64,000 nucleotides of DNA from Numida meleagris (Eukaryota; Chordata; Aves; Galliformes; Numididae). The stretch covers positions 19,011,883-19,075,882 of the forward strand of contig NC_034414.1 in the NCBI RefSeq assembly GCF_002078875.1. The letters are read 5' to 3'. Below the pieces are notes generated by a model that did not search any database, was not told the origin of the DNA, and saw only the letters and a program-made list of their open reading frames with translations. The position numbers were made by a program, and so were the translations under genes. Below are positions 38,174-49,301 of the stretch, piece by piece. How positions within the stretch are numbered: the stretch's first letter is position 1; each line of letters opens with the position of its first letter.

Positions 38174-38553
38174 CTCTAAAATTAGGTATTTAGACATAAG
38201 AGATAGGCAAAGGAAGATTAATTCCACCTATGCAATTTCAGGAGCTGAAGAGCAATTTTAGAACTTTTCTCAGAGGCCATGGGGTAGCTCTATGCAGGTG
38301 TGGTAGGCAGATGTCCCTGCATGCAGTGGCAGCACTCCAAATACCTGTTCACGCAAGGACTCATTTGACAGCATGCGTCCTGTCCCACTGCTTCCTCCTC
38401 TAGCGTGGGCATAACAGCTAGTGCTCTGAGTACATGGCTGTTTTATGCTCACACTGCCTAAGCACCCATTTTTCATCTCTTCTGATGCAAACACAGTGGG
38501 TGGAGAGAATTATCTGATGGGCCAACTCTGTGCAACAGGTTAGCCCTTTCTGT

Positions 38554-38559
38554 TTTATT
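38554..38559 (-). terminator. APIP: candidate APIP poly(A) signal
   Basis: TTTATT on the plus strand is AATAAA on the coding strand. It lies about 810 bases beyond the APIP stop and is the first canonical hexamer I found downstream of it. Use of this signal is inferred. An upstream variant hexamer (AGTAAA near 38773) could be used instead. Confidence 0.35.
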
Positions 38560-39370
38560 AGACCACTACTTTGGTCTAGGAGCTCCTTTATAATCTGAGG
38601 CAGTACCTTTAAACTTGCTTAGATTTAGAGGAAGAGGGATGCCAAACTCTGAAATATTGTGCTACCACTGTGTTTTGCCCTACTGTGCTGTAGAAAGCTT
38701 ATGTGTAAATTGCCTCAGAGCACCTTCCCCTTCAATTACGTAAAGTACTGCCTGACTGTATTATGTACATTCTTTTACTTAAAAATACTGGTTATGAAAA
38801 CCTTGAAAACATTGATCATTGCTGCATTAGAAAACAGAAATTCATAGTTAGCATCACTCTATAATGTAAGTATGTAAAATAATTAATTCAACTTATCCCA
38901 ATTGCAACAAGTCATTTCTGCTCAAGTGCAGAAAATGACACCAAATAAGTAGCACCACTGAGGAAAGACCGAAAAAAACCTTGATACTGCAAGCTGAAGA
39001 ACAGAAGTGCTTGTTCAGACATCTCTGTATAAATTAGTGTATTACGATGAAGTCCTTTTCTTTCACTGTTTTCATTCTGGTAATGCTTGATATAGCTTGG
39101 TTTTAAAAAGGAATTCAAACTGAGCTGTACCTAAGTGTAAAAATAGGCACAGGACATACTTAATATATATCCTTTCAGTGCACTGGATGATAAGGAAGCA
39201 TGATTTCAGGCTTAGATACAACTGCAGTGGTAACAGAGCAAGGAGAGTACTGAAGTTTCTGTTCTGTTGCCTGAGAGGGAAAGCAGACTGAACAGATGGT
39301 GTCATCTGTAGTCCTTCCCTGCAAACAGATAATGTCTACAGATAAACTCACACCTGAATATTGCTGTCAT
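38560..39370 (-). other. APIP: probable APIP 3' untranslated region
   Basis: This is the stretch between the APIP stop codon and the first canonical poly(A) hexamer on the coding strand. There are no exon-like features on either strand. The extent is inferred only from the hexamer position. Confidence 0.4.
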
Positions 39371-39470
39371 TCACAAGATCCCATTTTCTCCTGCTGGATG
39401 TTTTGAAGGATCTAGCCCGTGCTGCTTCATCTGTACTGCAATATCAAATAGGTAGTCGTAACACTCACAC
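39371..39470 (-). CDS. APIP: APIP coding exon 7 (last)
   Basis: 100 bases from acceptor TTCTAG|GTGTG to the TGA at 39373-39371. It encodes [20 protein letters not shown] and then [12 protein letters not shown], the C-terminus, which ends at codon 242 as in human APIP. Confidence 0.96.
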
Positions 39471-42400
39471 CTAGAATTAAATGGAAAAATAGGTGAAGTG
39501 TAAAGTTAGGTTCAATACATTCAAGTCCTACTGTTTTTTATGTTAACAGTTATCTTCCTTGAGCTGCACATAATCAATGTGACAGTCTGTCTGGAAAGCT
39601 GTTATCATTTATTTCCATCGCTGCTGTACAGAATGTCAGCAAAGACACCCTAGTGCCCAGCATTTTGGCTACATGATCCTGATGTGTTGCACTTCCAGCA
39701 GCAAGTGAAGATTGCCATTTCCAATGCCCCCACACCCATCCCCCCCAAAAAAAGGGACTAGAGAAGACTGTATGAACTGTCTTGAGCTTCATACTTGTCC
39801 ATGTAAAAGGAAAATGCTGGGAACTCTATCAGTCAGAATAGATTGGAAAGAAAAATTGAACAGTGAAATCATGGATGAACCCAGTGAACCTGTAAATTCA
39901 ATGAGGGCAGAGGTTTATGAATATTCTGAATCACTGACAATAGTCAGAGATACACAAAACAGCAGAGTCAATAAAATTTTGAGGTATAATGGCAAAATAT
40001 ACCATATTCTTTAATTGTACTCACATTGTTTTGGCTTTTTCCCATGTTTCTCCCCATACATAAACTCCATGACGTCTGACCAGAACAGCACAAGAATCTG
40101 GGTATTCTTCCATTGCTCTTGCCATTCTTTCCTTGAGATCCTTCTCTTCTGGTGTATTCTCAATAATGGGAACGACCAGTGTATCATCATATCTAAGAGA
40201 AAAGTAGGTTTAAATATATCTTAAAAATGAAGTATTTGGAAGAGTGATGTATCTTATACCTCAGCTCTTCCATTAGAAAGAGCTTCTCCTTTGCATAAAG
40301 GTGTTAATAGATTCTCAGCACTAGAGATTTTTAAGTTCTTCTCTTGAGTCACACTGCAGTAAATGAACTCAGGAAGCTCTCTCACTTTCATGATCTGCTG
40401 GCAATATCTGAACCACACTTGAGACACAAAAAGAAAATAACGCTTTAATGTATTAGATATAGTTGTTTGTTCATGATTCATCACTTTGTAGTTGGGTCCC
40501 TTTGCAACTTTTTCAGACTTTCTTCATCCTGTATTGGCATCGCCTACAAGCTTGATCTCAGATTAAATTATTTAAAAGAATCATATCACAAAGAAGGAAA
40601 CAAAACTGTTTGCTGGAGAGCAGAAAAAATTGAATTTAGGTAGTCCAAAAAGCCCCTGGAAATAAGATTGTCCTGCTACGGAATATAAATAGAAAGTAAG
40701 TGTCAACACATGAAAAAAAAATTCTTCTCTGATAGAGTGGTTGGTGGGCTACATGTGATCTTAAGAGAGCCTGAGAACCCCAGTTCCAAAGACAAGATGA
40801 TGCATGTTACTCAGTGGAACTTGCCTAAGAGTTTCTTGTGAAGGAGATTGGGATATTTGGCATTGCTTGAACCTTAATTAACACTGGCAGAAACTTGTTT
40901 AAATAGTTTTTAATAAGTCCCCAGTTCACGTTCGGATTTATCATTGAGATCTCATAGATATTTCAAGAGTGGATGCTAGCAGAACTTACAGAAAACACAG
41001 GGGAAGCAATGGTAAAATTAATATAGCCTGTACTTCATATTAAATATTTACAAAATTAAGAGGTCTTGTGTCTTACAGTTTTTAATGCTGATCCTTTTCC
41101 CAAAAAAGTCTATAAAATAGTGAGGGAAGAAAATTAAGTGTCTGTAGGTTTACTTTGACTCTCATATATTCTAATCATTAAAATTAGATAAGGAGTGTGT
41201 GCTACTAGTTAGGAAGTTTCAACTAAGGGATTTGTTTCCTAGTTTCCACTTTGTACTTGGACGTTTGGAAGAAGGTATAAACATCAAAAATTGATGGCTA
41301 ATCATAACCCTTTTTGTAAAAATTATTAGCTATTAAACCCACAGAAGACTCTGAATGAGTTAAAGAGTAGAGAAAAAAAAATATTTTACTGAAACATAAG
41401 GAGCCTGCATTGAGACAAAAGTTCATATAAAATACTTTGAGACAATCTGAGACATTGAAAGCTATTTACTACAGATTTAATTCTACAGAAGCCAAAGGTA
41501 AAATTATTCTGGCATTCAGGGATCATATTTAGGCCAGTAAATACTTCTGATTGTCCTATCTGTAACATTTTCCCAGATAGCTTCTAGAACTTCTTTCGAA
41601 TTCAGTGTGCAGTCTGGTGTGAGGCAAGGCAATGGAACTGATCTTGGATGGGTGAATATGTACTTAGCAAACACGTAATCTGGAGCTTTGATATTTTTTT
41701 TTCCTGATATGGCAGCAGGATGACATAGGACAATTTGTAGATATGGAATGCGATAAATACAATGTTTCCTGAGTAACATACAGGAATTTTGGAAATTCAC
41801 AATGAAAATTCAAAAAAGGAAGTTGTTTTAGTGTTAGACAGTTCAGTATAAGGGATGTTTTTTACTAGAAAGATCTGCCACATGAAAAATGCAAATGCTA
41901 ATGCTAACAAGAAGGTAAAGCTGGCAAGTCAACCAAAACTCCAAATAAAATATGTCCAGGCATAAAGTCACATGCCAAACATATTGTTTGCTCCCTTGCC
42001 AAAGGACAATTGTTATTTACAAAAATTTACATCAAAAAGTGGAAATAATTAAGCATTTCAATTTTTCATCTAATTGTCACATATTATATAAAAGTTGTTT
42101 GCTGGTCTCAATTCAATGCTCCGTGGGTGGAGTCCTCAAAACAAGCCATCACACATAATTTGGAATAACTCAGCACTTACCTCAGAGCTCATCCTTGGAA
42201 AGTTATAATGTTATCTTTAATGAGCTGTTTATTCTGATTTTTCTTTCAAAATCTGTCAAGTAAAATCTGAAATCCTCTACTCTCTTAACTTGCCCTAAAC
42301 TAGCACAGGCTACGTGAAGTCCACCCAAACACAGTTCGTACTTTATCAATTGAGCCTAATGTTGGCTGGCTACAGTTTCAGTTTAACATTGCATAGATGT

Positions 42401-45400
42401 ATTAACAACTCCGTTTTTCAGATATTTGTCAAGACATGGCTCTTTATTTAGTTTGTTTCTATAGCTCAATGGACCACAGTAACTTTGACTTTGCAAGATT
42501 TTATCTCAGATCTCTCCCATAGGCTTGAGACCTTCTTAGGGGAAGCCAATGACTGATTTATTCCAGAGGTCTTGTTACGACTTATTTGTAATACTTTATA
42601 TTATACACTTGAACACACATAACTCAAATTACTTATCATCTCTTTTGCTGAAAACAAGCGATCAAACAGCACATCTCTGCTCTTAAAAATGTACCGGTAA
42701 TAGCCTCCTGAAGAACACTTCTGGATTCCTTTTATCATCTCCTGATGGGTAATAGTGAACTCACTCCCTGGGTAAAGAAGGGTAGCCATCACGGCAGCCT
42801 TGGAATGAGTATGTATCACTGCACCTGCTCCTAAGAAGAGAAAAAGAAGAAAAATACATGTTTCTTACAATTTTTAAAAGGCATTTATTAAGAAAAATTT
42901 GTTAATGTACTTGATTGATTTTCTTTGGCTAGGCATCTTAGCAAATGGTGATTTACTGTATTAGAAAAGAAATGCACAGCAGCCTAAAGAAAGGTAGGAA
43001 ACAATTGCTCATCTGTAAAGGATAATTATAGATTGTTTTAGGACACCAGTGTCAAGTTTTACTTAGTGACAAATTCCAGGAGAAAAACTATTTGCATAAA
43101 AGCAAGGAGAAACACCCCTTGTATAGTTTTTTATGTGCTGCAAAAACTAAAACACTCCAATAATTTTATCAGAAATTTGTGATTCTAAAGGATTTCCAAA
43201 CTTATTCACAAAAGTTAAATACTTCAACTTTATAAAAGCAGTATTCCTCAATTATCCATTGATTCTCTGAAAAAATACTTATCTTATTGTACCATGATGG
43301 AAAGACAGAAAATAATTGTAATTAACTTTACTAATGTGGCTGCAGTGTTGCCAAAAATATGAATTTTCCTCAGGAAAATAAGAAAAGACTAACATGCAGG
43401 AAAGACTAGGTGAATCTCCTTAAATCCTTTCTAAAGTAACAGATGTAAATCTTCCACAATAGAAAAAGATCTCTATTACTGTCCATCTGCAGACATTCCA
43501 GTAAGTCCAGGTGTGGCAGAGAAACGTACAGAACATCATTTGCAGCTCAAGTACCCCCAACAGTTTTTCCCAAAGTGAGACTGCAAGCCACGTTGCTACC
43601 TAAACATATCAAGGAATTGCAAGAAATGAGCCTCCTTTAACATCTCTGACACCAGAAAAGGAAATGGATGCCCAACTGGAAACTGGCACTGTGATTATAA
43701 GCTAAAGAAAACTTTCATCTTTCTTTCACTTGATAATTTAGAACCCTTGACAATAGCCAAGGCTTGTCAGTGACCTCACATTCCCTCCAACAAACTATTA
43801 ATAGACTGCTAAAAATCAGTGCTGAAAAGATGATCTCAGGTGTATCTATGTAAGAAGCTGTAAAAGAGGCTTATGGCTGTTACTATGGATTACATTCCAT
43901 TGTCTGTGTGCCTGTACAAATAAGTTTATTTTATAGGTTCATGTCTTTTTCACTTTGACTATCATGTATAAAGAATCTGGTACTGAATTTTTATTTTGTT
44001 GACAGTGCATATACAGCGTTTCAGTCAACAGTGAACAAAAAGATTTGCTACATACCTCTCATAGTGTAGGCATTCATAAAGAGAGGTGTGCACTGGCTTT
44101 TCTTTAGTTTCTTGTGTGGTGGGGGACCACTGATGTCCTGCTCATTCATGTCACAAACGAACATGTCTTCTGGCTGTATGAGAGAAATTATTTTGACCTG
44201 TGATGTCCTGAACAGTTTTATTTTCCTTCTAAGGAGATATACACATACCCATACACAATATATTTAATACAGAATGCAATTTTAACTTTGTAAAAATGCT
44301 GTAACATGCTATGTTTATTCTATCCACTAACACTAATTATCATTTCTGTCTAAAGTAAATGAATATTTGGTACTGTCTTTCAGTACTGCTGTCAAGGAGA
44401 TGCTTGTAAAACTAAAATTTTCTAAGAAAGGAGATGGCTTATATCTAAATAACAGACCATCAAAAGCACACACACACAAAAAAAGTAGCTTTATAGAAAT
44501 GTTACTTTTGTATTAAACAAAATAAATAAATAAAATAAATAGCAGAGAATTGTCTGTGGTAGAAATAAAACCGTCTCATTAAAATAATTAACAGAAAAAA
44601 CAGTTGTAAGACATCTCCTTACTCGCTATGCTCAATCCACTGCCTCTGCCAGCAAAGAACAAAACATCACAGCCTTGCCATATGCCTTTTCCTGTCTTTA
44701 TTTGCTTATGTTCCTAGTGAGCACTACGCAAAACTTCAAGTTTCTATCAGCAAAGAGATTCCTTTCACTTTTCATCATATTTCCCCTCAGAGCTGTAAAA
44801 CAATAAATCCCTTCCGCATATTATTCTGTGTCAGGGGATTTCCTGTTGTCATAAAATAGTTATCATTTACCATTTTCCCCTCCACTTATATTCTAGGTTT
44901 ATCTTTTTTTTTTTTTTGCCATTCCAGGAAAGGCATAAAACAGCCAATGTCACCTTTTCTTGGAGCAAGCTCATCTATTCACTGAGAAGATCAAGAGAAA
45001 GATTTCCAATCACTCAAATGACAAGAAACAGGAAAGCGGTGTTAATGCTTAATATGTGTGTACTACAGTAACTTGAAACTGTACTCAGATAGCTATAAAG
45101 CCATTTAAGCTTCAAAAAGAAAAAAGCTGATCTAGAGTAACTTTCAGTCTTTTTCGCTTTAACCCACACTGGCCACAGGCTTGCTTTGGTAGCTGAGTAC
45201 TTAAGCAAGAGGAGAAATCCAGTTATTTCAGGAATGCAGTCCATAGTATTGTAAGTCTACATAAGGAAAAATAAAACACTAAACATAAGTAATTTCACCC
45301 ATCTAAAGATGAGCTCTGAGGTAGAAATATAGTTAAACATACCTGTATTCTTTCCTTCTGGACTCCTGAAGGAGCAATATAAATTTCATTCCTAAGAAAA

Positions 45401-48400
45401 TTTGAAGATAGGGAAAACTATTTTTAAAAAAGTCTATTTAATAGCATGAGCATTAGAACTCTAGTCGCCATTCACTGAAAAAGAAATAGCAAATCCAGAC
45501 CACGATAATAAATTCATTGCTCTTCCATACATATAGTCACAGATGAATGGGGTTGTTCTTTGTTGGTTTTTTTTTTGTTTTTATTTTTAAAATGCAGCTG
45601 GATCACATAAGAGCTTATCAAATCTCTAGCTTACATGGATAGCAAGCAGTGCTTTCAACTTGACAAGAGATTCAAAATGCATGCAGAAAATGCAACTTGG
45701 TTTCTCTGTAAAGGAAAACACATAACCTTCCCCTGTAATAATCCCAAACTCAGGCCCCAGAATTCTGAAAAAAAAAAAAAGCGAACAAAATAAATTGCAA
45801 GCTGATACTGCTCTGTAGCAAAACTGCTACTTAAAAGTCCACAGACTACCTACAAACAGTATCAAGTGTCTCTTGTATTATACAATGTAAATACTTTCAT
45901 TTTTGTTGTAACTGCCTAATTTACATATAGTTTTAGAATGCATTTGTGTGTTTATTTGCATTGATTAAAAAAATCACTTACTCAAAGCAATTAAGTGACA
46001 AATTCAAGTAGAAGTGTATCTTTTCTTCCAATGTTTACATGAACAAAATCCATAAAAATATTGATTTAAATAATTTTAAGGTGGCATCTGAAATATTTTC
46101 AATAACAGCAAAGAAAATCAGATTGCTGTCTCATACTCATCACTCTCTGGTTTCAACAGCAATGCTTTAAATTCAGGAGCACAGAGACATCTAGTGAATA
46201 ATTAGTCAAGTTACAGATGTATCTCCTAAGAAGTGAGAGATGTTTAAATTTTTTTCTCTCTCGTCTAGAAATGAATCATCCAGACTGTGAAATATAGGAC
46301 AGCTGACAAAGAATTCTAGATCCAATTTTAATAATGCTATCCCATGTCCTGGCATCTTTACTCTCAGTAGTTCCTATAAACGGTGCAGTCAGTAACACTG
46401 ATCAGGATGCAAGGTAAAACTAATCGCTAGAATCTCAATTGAATTTCAATTGTTCTTTACCTATCTCCTGTGGAACAATTCTAGGCTAGTCCACTCTTTG
46501 CCTTATGGCTATTCATTCTGAAACATGCCTACTGCTAATGTAGGTATAAAAACGAGTACAATTATTCAGGTTGCTACTCCTACCATGTAAGATGCATTGG
46601 AAGCTACTCAAATATGTACTTCAGTGTAGTCTGAGCTACAAAGTGATAGAATTGTTGAAGAAAACTGTACTACTGCATCAGTGTATTCTCCATTGAAGCC
46701 ATTTGTCTTGTCAAAATGAACACGAATTATACAGAAACAACAGAAAAAGCAGCCTATATTCAGCTGCTGGTAAGAAATTAATGTTAGAAAGATCTTTCTA
46801 TAGATGAAAAACTTTAAAATCAAGTGTATGGGAACTGCTGAGTCACGGCATGAACCACTGATTGAGCACCTGGAGGAAAGACCCAGTCAGCCCTGGAAGC
46901 ACAGGTGAAGGCAATTCACCTGTGTCACTCTCAGGCCTCATTTAAGGGCTGACTGCCCCTCAGGAAGGATTTCTTTCTGGAGACTCCTCCTTGGTGGAAG
47001 CTTTTCCCTGTGAAGCCAGAATCTTCTGATACAGGTGAGTGATCTACTTCTCTTCCTTTGTAGCACCTTGCTATCAAGCCCATCCTTCCACCTCTTCTGT
47101 AACGCCTTTTACATTGTGTTGGTCCTTCCGATTGCTACCCCAAGAATTAATACTCTTGTCACTCCTTTGATTATTTATTGCTGTTGCTTTATTTACAAAA
47201 TTAGGTAGGGAAGTGAAATGACTTGTACAAAGCCATTAGAAAATCACAAATATTAGTGTTTAGAACCTTTATTTCAGATAAAAATATATATTTGAAGAGT
47301 AATAGCTGTGTTGGGTTTTTTTTCTGACATATGCTGCATGTAAGTGTACATCAGAAAAATGAGATATCAGTAACTTTTAAGTTACAGTATCACAGTGCTC
47401 CATGATGGGGCAGTGGCAGACACTGAAAGGTATTTTGCAGTGATGGTTTCTCTTTTTTTTCAGCAGCCACTAGCAGGGGTTGTTTCCATTAGATGCTTTG
47501 AAAGCATGAATAGGAGGTAATAAACAGTTAAAAAGCAAAGCGATGCTTCTTAAATATACACCAAAAATTGTTTTTCTCTTGCCTGCGCTGCATTAATTAT
47601 GTCAACAATAACTCCTTAGAAATTCTCTCGGTAGAACAGTAGCTTCTTTACTGAAGGAAATGCCTTGTCTGTGACATGTCCAGGGTGGGATTAATCTCAC
47701 TTTACTACTGAAAGCTTTGTGTAATCTAATCTAGATTCCATAGTTAATGGAATGAAAAAGGGAAAATGAATTGTTCCTTAAAAGCAGTTAGTTTACCTCG
47801 GAGGCAGAAGATAGAGAGAAAATTTCAGAGTACCTTTTTTCTTTCTCCATTGAAAGAATCTTAATGATCAATTCAGGCTAGACATCTTTCCTGCTTTGGT
47901 TTAAGTCTGTGGTAGCGTTCATTTCCCCTTCTACCTTCTTCACTAGCTCTTGACTTTGAAGCATTTGCCATGGAACAGAACTGCCCTCACTGATTACTAA
48001 ATACAGGCACCCTTTCTCTGTAAATGTCATGGAATGATTTAGGTTGTAAAGAACCTTTAAAGATCATATAGTTTCTTGCTCTTCCATCTTTACTTACCCA
48101 TGTTTCAAGCTGATTCCTCCACCAGTACCTGTTACCCAGCCTAAACCATAAAACAGTCTACAAAGTTCTGGGATAAGGTTTCTTGGATGTAACTTATCCT
48201 AAAAATAAATTAAAAAAGATAAAAGCCATCAGAAAACTAAGAATTTAAATTCTGAAACTCCATTTAAATGGGTAATACTCATACTTCAGTATGAAAGTCT
48301 AACTTATGACTTCAATTACAGAAGGACTGTCCTTTTTGCTTTCACTTCCTTTACGTTAGTACATTTTTAATTTATCTTTAGTAGTACTAATTATAGTAAT

Positions 48401-48967
48401 ATACAGGTTATCTGTGAAACAAACCCATTTGTAAGGGAATAGCACAGGAATAATAAAGATGTAAAACTGGAATAAAATGTGGTTGGTTTAGGACACTATA
48501 CATTAAATAAGCAATATTTGGAATACATATATATGTTCTTTTCACGAATTGCTTAGAAATTATATATTGTCCTGAGAAACAAGCATAGCGTGCACAGACG
48601 AAATTAAACGGCCGGTATTCCAGGCTGACTCAAGCCTTAAGCAGAGGGGGACGCGGGCTTTGTAACAGCCACAAGACGACTTCTCGGTCCTTACATTGAC
48701 GGCGAACGGAGGCTTCGTTCCGCGCAGCCCCTCTGAGGAGGGGGCCTCTCGCGTTTTGCTGCAGCGAGGGCAACAGAAGCTGCGTGATGGCAGCAACACG
48801 TTTTCCTAAGGCCTAGCCTAACGCTCGGCTCGTTCTGCGCAGAGCCCTGCGACCGCAGCCGAGCTGCCAGAGCCGTACGGCGCGCGCTGAAGCAGCCGCC
48901 CTCTCGTTACCTGCACCGCGTCGCTGCCGTTAGCGAGCTCGAGGCCGGGACCGCTGGCGGCGGTCAT
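39371..48967 (-). CDS. APIP: APIP, methylthioribulose-1-phosphate dehydratase (seven coding exons)
   Basis: Joined coding exons (minus strand): 48967-48911, 48198-48098, 45391-45343, 44173-44056, 42830-42695, 40192-40025 and 39470-39371. They give 729 bases, that is 242 codons plus TGA, exactly the length of human APIP. All introns are GT-AG and phases agree at every junction. The product is a class II aldolase/adducin-fold zinc enzyme of the cytosolic methionine salvage pathway. It dehydrates 5-methylthioribulose-1-phosphate to the 2,3-diketo-5-methylthiopentyl phosphate; the human protein also binds Apaf-1 and damps caspase-9 activation. The residues known from human APIP are in register: Cys97, zinc ligands His115 and His117 (motif [15 protein letters not shown]), Glu139 (ITHQEMIKG) and His195 ([13 protein letters not shown]). 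The first 19 residues (exon 1) are poorly conserved and lack the cysteines of the human N-terminus. The gene shares a CpG-island promoter with PDHX. Confidence 0.97.
40025..40192 (-). CDS. APIP: APIP coding exon 6
   Basis: 168 bases, acceptor CTCTTAG|ATATG, donor ACAAT|GTGAGT. It encodes [20 protein letters not shown], then [20 protein letters not shown] and [15 protein letters not shown]. His195, the third zinc ligand, is in RRHGVY. Thr158 replaces the Met of human APIP (DDML to DDTL). Confidence 0.97.
40193..42694 (-). other. APIP intron 5
   Basis: Begins GTACAT on the coding strand and ends CTCTTAG. No further exon or recognisable repeat. A minus-strand open frame at 41800-41516 has no known domain. 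Confidence 0.8.
42695..42830 (-). CDS. APIP: APIP coding exon 5 (zinc site)
   Basis: 136 bases, acceptor CTTAG|GAGCAG, donor TACCG|GTACAT. It carries the catalytic core: [20 protein letters not shown] with zinc ligands His115 and His117, then [20 protein letters not shown] with Glu139. The donor is less canonical after the GT than the others. It is fixed by the phase of exon 6 (CG|A restores Arg154). Confidence 0.95.
42831..45342 (-). other. APIP introns 4 and 3 (flanking exon 4)
   Basis: Intron 4 is 42831-44055 and intron 3 is 44174-45342. Both are AT-rich and have GT-AG ends. Only small simple repeats are seen, such as CA and AAAT tracts near 44465 and 44520. Confidence 0.75.
44056..44173 (-). 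CDS. APIP: APIP coding exon 4
   Basis: 118 bases, acceptor CATACAG|CCAG, donor AGAG|GTATG. It encodes residues 70-108: [20 protein letters not shown], then [19 protein letters not shown]. Cys97, a residue known to contribute to the substrate pocket in human APIP, is in SQCTPL. Confidence 0.96.
45343..45391 (-). CDS. APIP: APIP coding exon 3
   Basis: 49 bases between CTTAG|GAATG and CAG|GTATG. It encodes [16 protein letters not shown], the strand-loop segment expected after the GTGGG motif. It is too short to be found as an open frame alone; phase and similarity identify it. Confidence 0.95.
46829..47135 (+). repeat. unclassified ~300-bp interspersed repeat, copy 1
   Basis: It begins TGGGAACTGCTGAGTCACGG immediately after a TA and ends just before GCTA, so TA flanks both sides. 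It is nearly identical over its first half to 60347-60647 and more distantly related to 51068-51368. Internal landmarks are a hairpin CAGGTGAA-GGCAA-TTCACCTG at 46902-46922, a TTTAAG box at 46941 and a splice-donor-like CAG|GTGAGT at 47034. No open reading frame, poly(A) tail or obvious terminal inverted repeat is seen. Candidate classes are a small non-autonomous DNA element or a solo LTR. Confidence 0.75.
48027..48078 (-). repeat. CR1 LINE 3' end remnant
   Basis: TGGAATGATTTAGGTTGTAA, AGAACCTTTAAAGATCATAT and AGTTTC are the complement of a decayed CR1 3' end. It sits in APIP intron 2, about 20 bases from exon 2. Confidence 0.7.
48098..48198 (-). CDS. APIP: APIP coding exon 2
   Basis: 101 bases, acceptor TTTTTAG|GATAAG and donor CATGG|GTAAGTA. 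It encodes residues 20 to about 53: [19 protein letters not shown] and then [15 protein letters not shown], including the GTGGG loop conserved in this aldolase-fold family. A short CR1 remnant lies only 20 bases beyond the donor. Confidence 0.95.
48199..48910 (-). other. APIP intron 1
   Basis: 712-base intron whose 5' part (about 48590-48910) lies in the CpG island. No other feature was recognised. Confidence 0.8.
48911..48967 (-). CDS. APIP: APIP coding exon 1
   Basis: The ATG at 48967-48965 starts 19 codons ([19 protein letters not shown]), ending at CAG|GTAACG. The start was chosen because exon 1 of human APIP is also 19 codons and the exon ends in phase 0, matching exon 2. The residues are low-complexity and diverged, so support comes from position, splice donor and CpG-island context rather than strong similarity. 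Confidence 0.85.
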
Positions 48968-49162
48968 GGCGCCGGTGCGTGCGCTGGGTCCTGCCACGGG
49001 GAGTCGTGCCGCAGGGCTGCCTGCCCGGCGCTCCCCGCCCAGCACGGGCCGTAGCTCCAAACGCCGGCGGTTGCGCGGCGGACAGCGGGGCGGGGACGTG
49101 CCGGCTTTTCTGTTCAGGCAGCGCGAGGGGCAGCCCCGCGCCGGCAGCGGGGGAGAGGCAAG
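48968..49162. promoter_or_regulatory. bidirectional APIP-PDHX promoter
   Basis: Only 195 bases separate the two divergent ATG codons, so both transcription starts and both 5' UTRs must lie in or overlap this stretch. There is no TATA box. GC boxes face both ways (CCCCGCCC at 49033-49040, GGGGCGGGGA at 49087-49096). An NRF1-like TGCGTGCGCT lies at 48976-48985. A perfect YY1-type AAGATGGCGGC at 49160-49170 spans the PDHX start codon. This fits two metabolic housekeeping genes expressed together. Factor binding is inferred from motifs. Confidence 0.85.
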
Positions 49163-49301
49163 ATGGCGGCCTCCTGGTGGAGGAGCGGCGGCGCCGGTGT
49201 GCTGAGGCTGCTGCGAGGTGGGCGGCCGGTGCTGGGCGCTGGGCTGTCCTTGCCCGCCCGGGGAGGCTGGAGGCTCCTGCACGGCACCCAGGAGCTGCTG
49301 G
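49163..49301 (+). CDS. PDHX: PDHX coding exon 1 (mitochondrial presequence)
   Basis: 139 bases from an ATG in a good initiation context (GCAAGATGG) to CTGG|GTGAGT. It encodes the amphipathic arginine-rich targeting segment ending [13 protein letters not shown]. The start is supported by the presequence composition and by the YY1 motif that often marks such start regions. Confidence 0.92.

Larger units (their letters stand above)
45392..48097 (-). other. APIP intron 2
   Basis: A 2.7-kb intron containing one copy of the unclassified 300-bp repeat (46829-47135, antisense to APIP) and a CR1 remnant close to exon 2. Confidence 0.8.

Noticed and set aside
41516..41800. Minus-strand open frame of 94 codons in APIP intron 5, considered as an extra APIP exon
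   Set aside because: The APIP reading frame closes perfectly without it, and its residues do not fit the family between exons 5 and 6.
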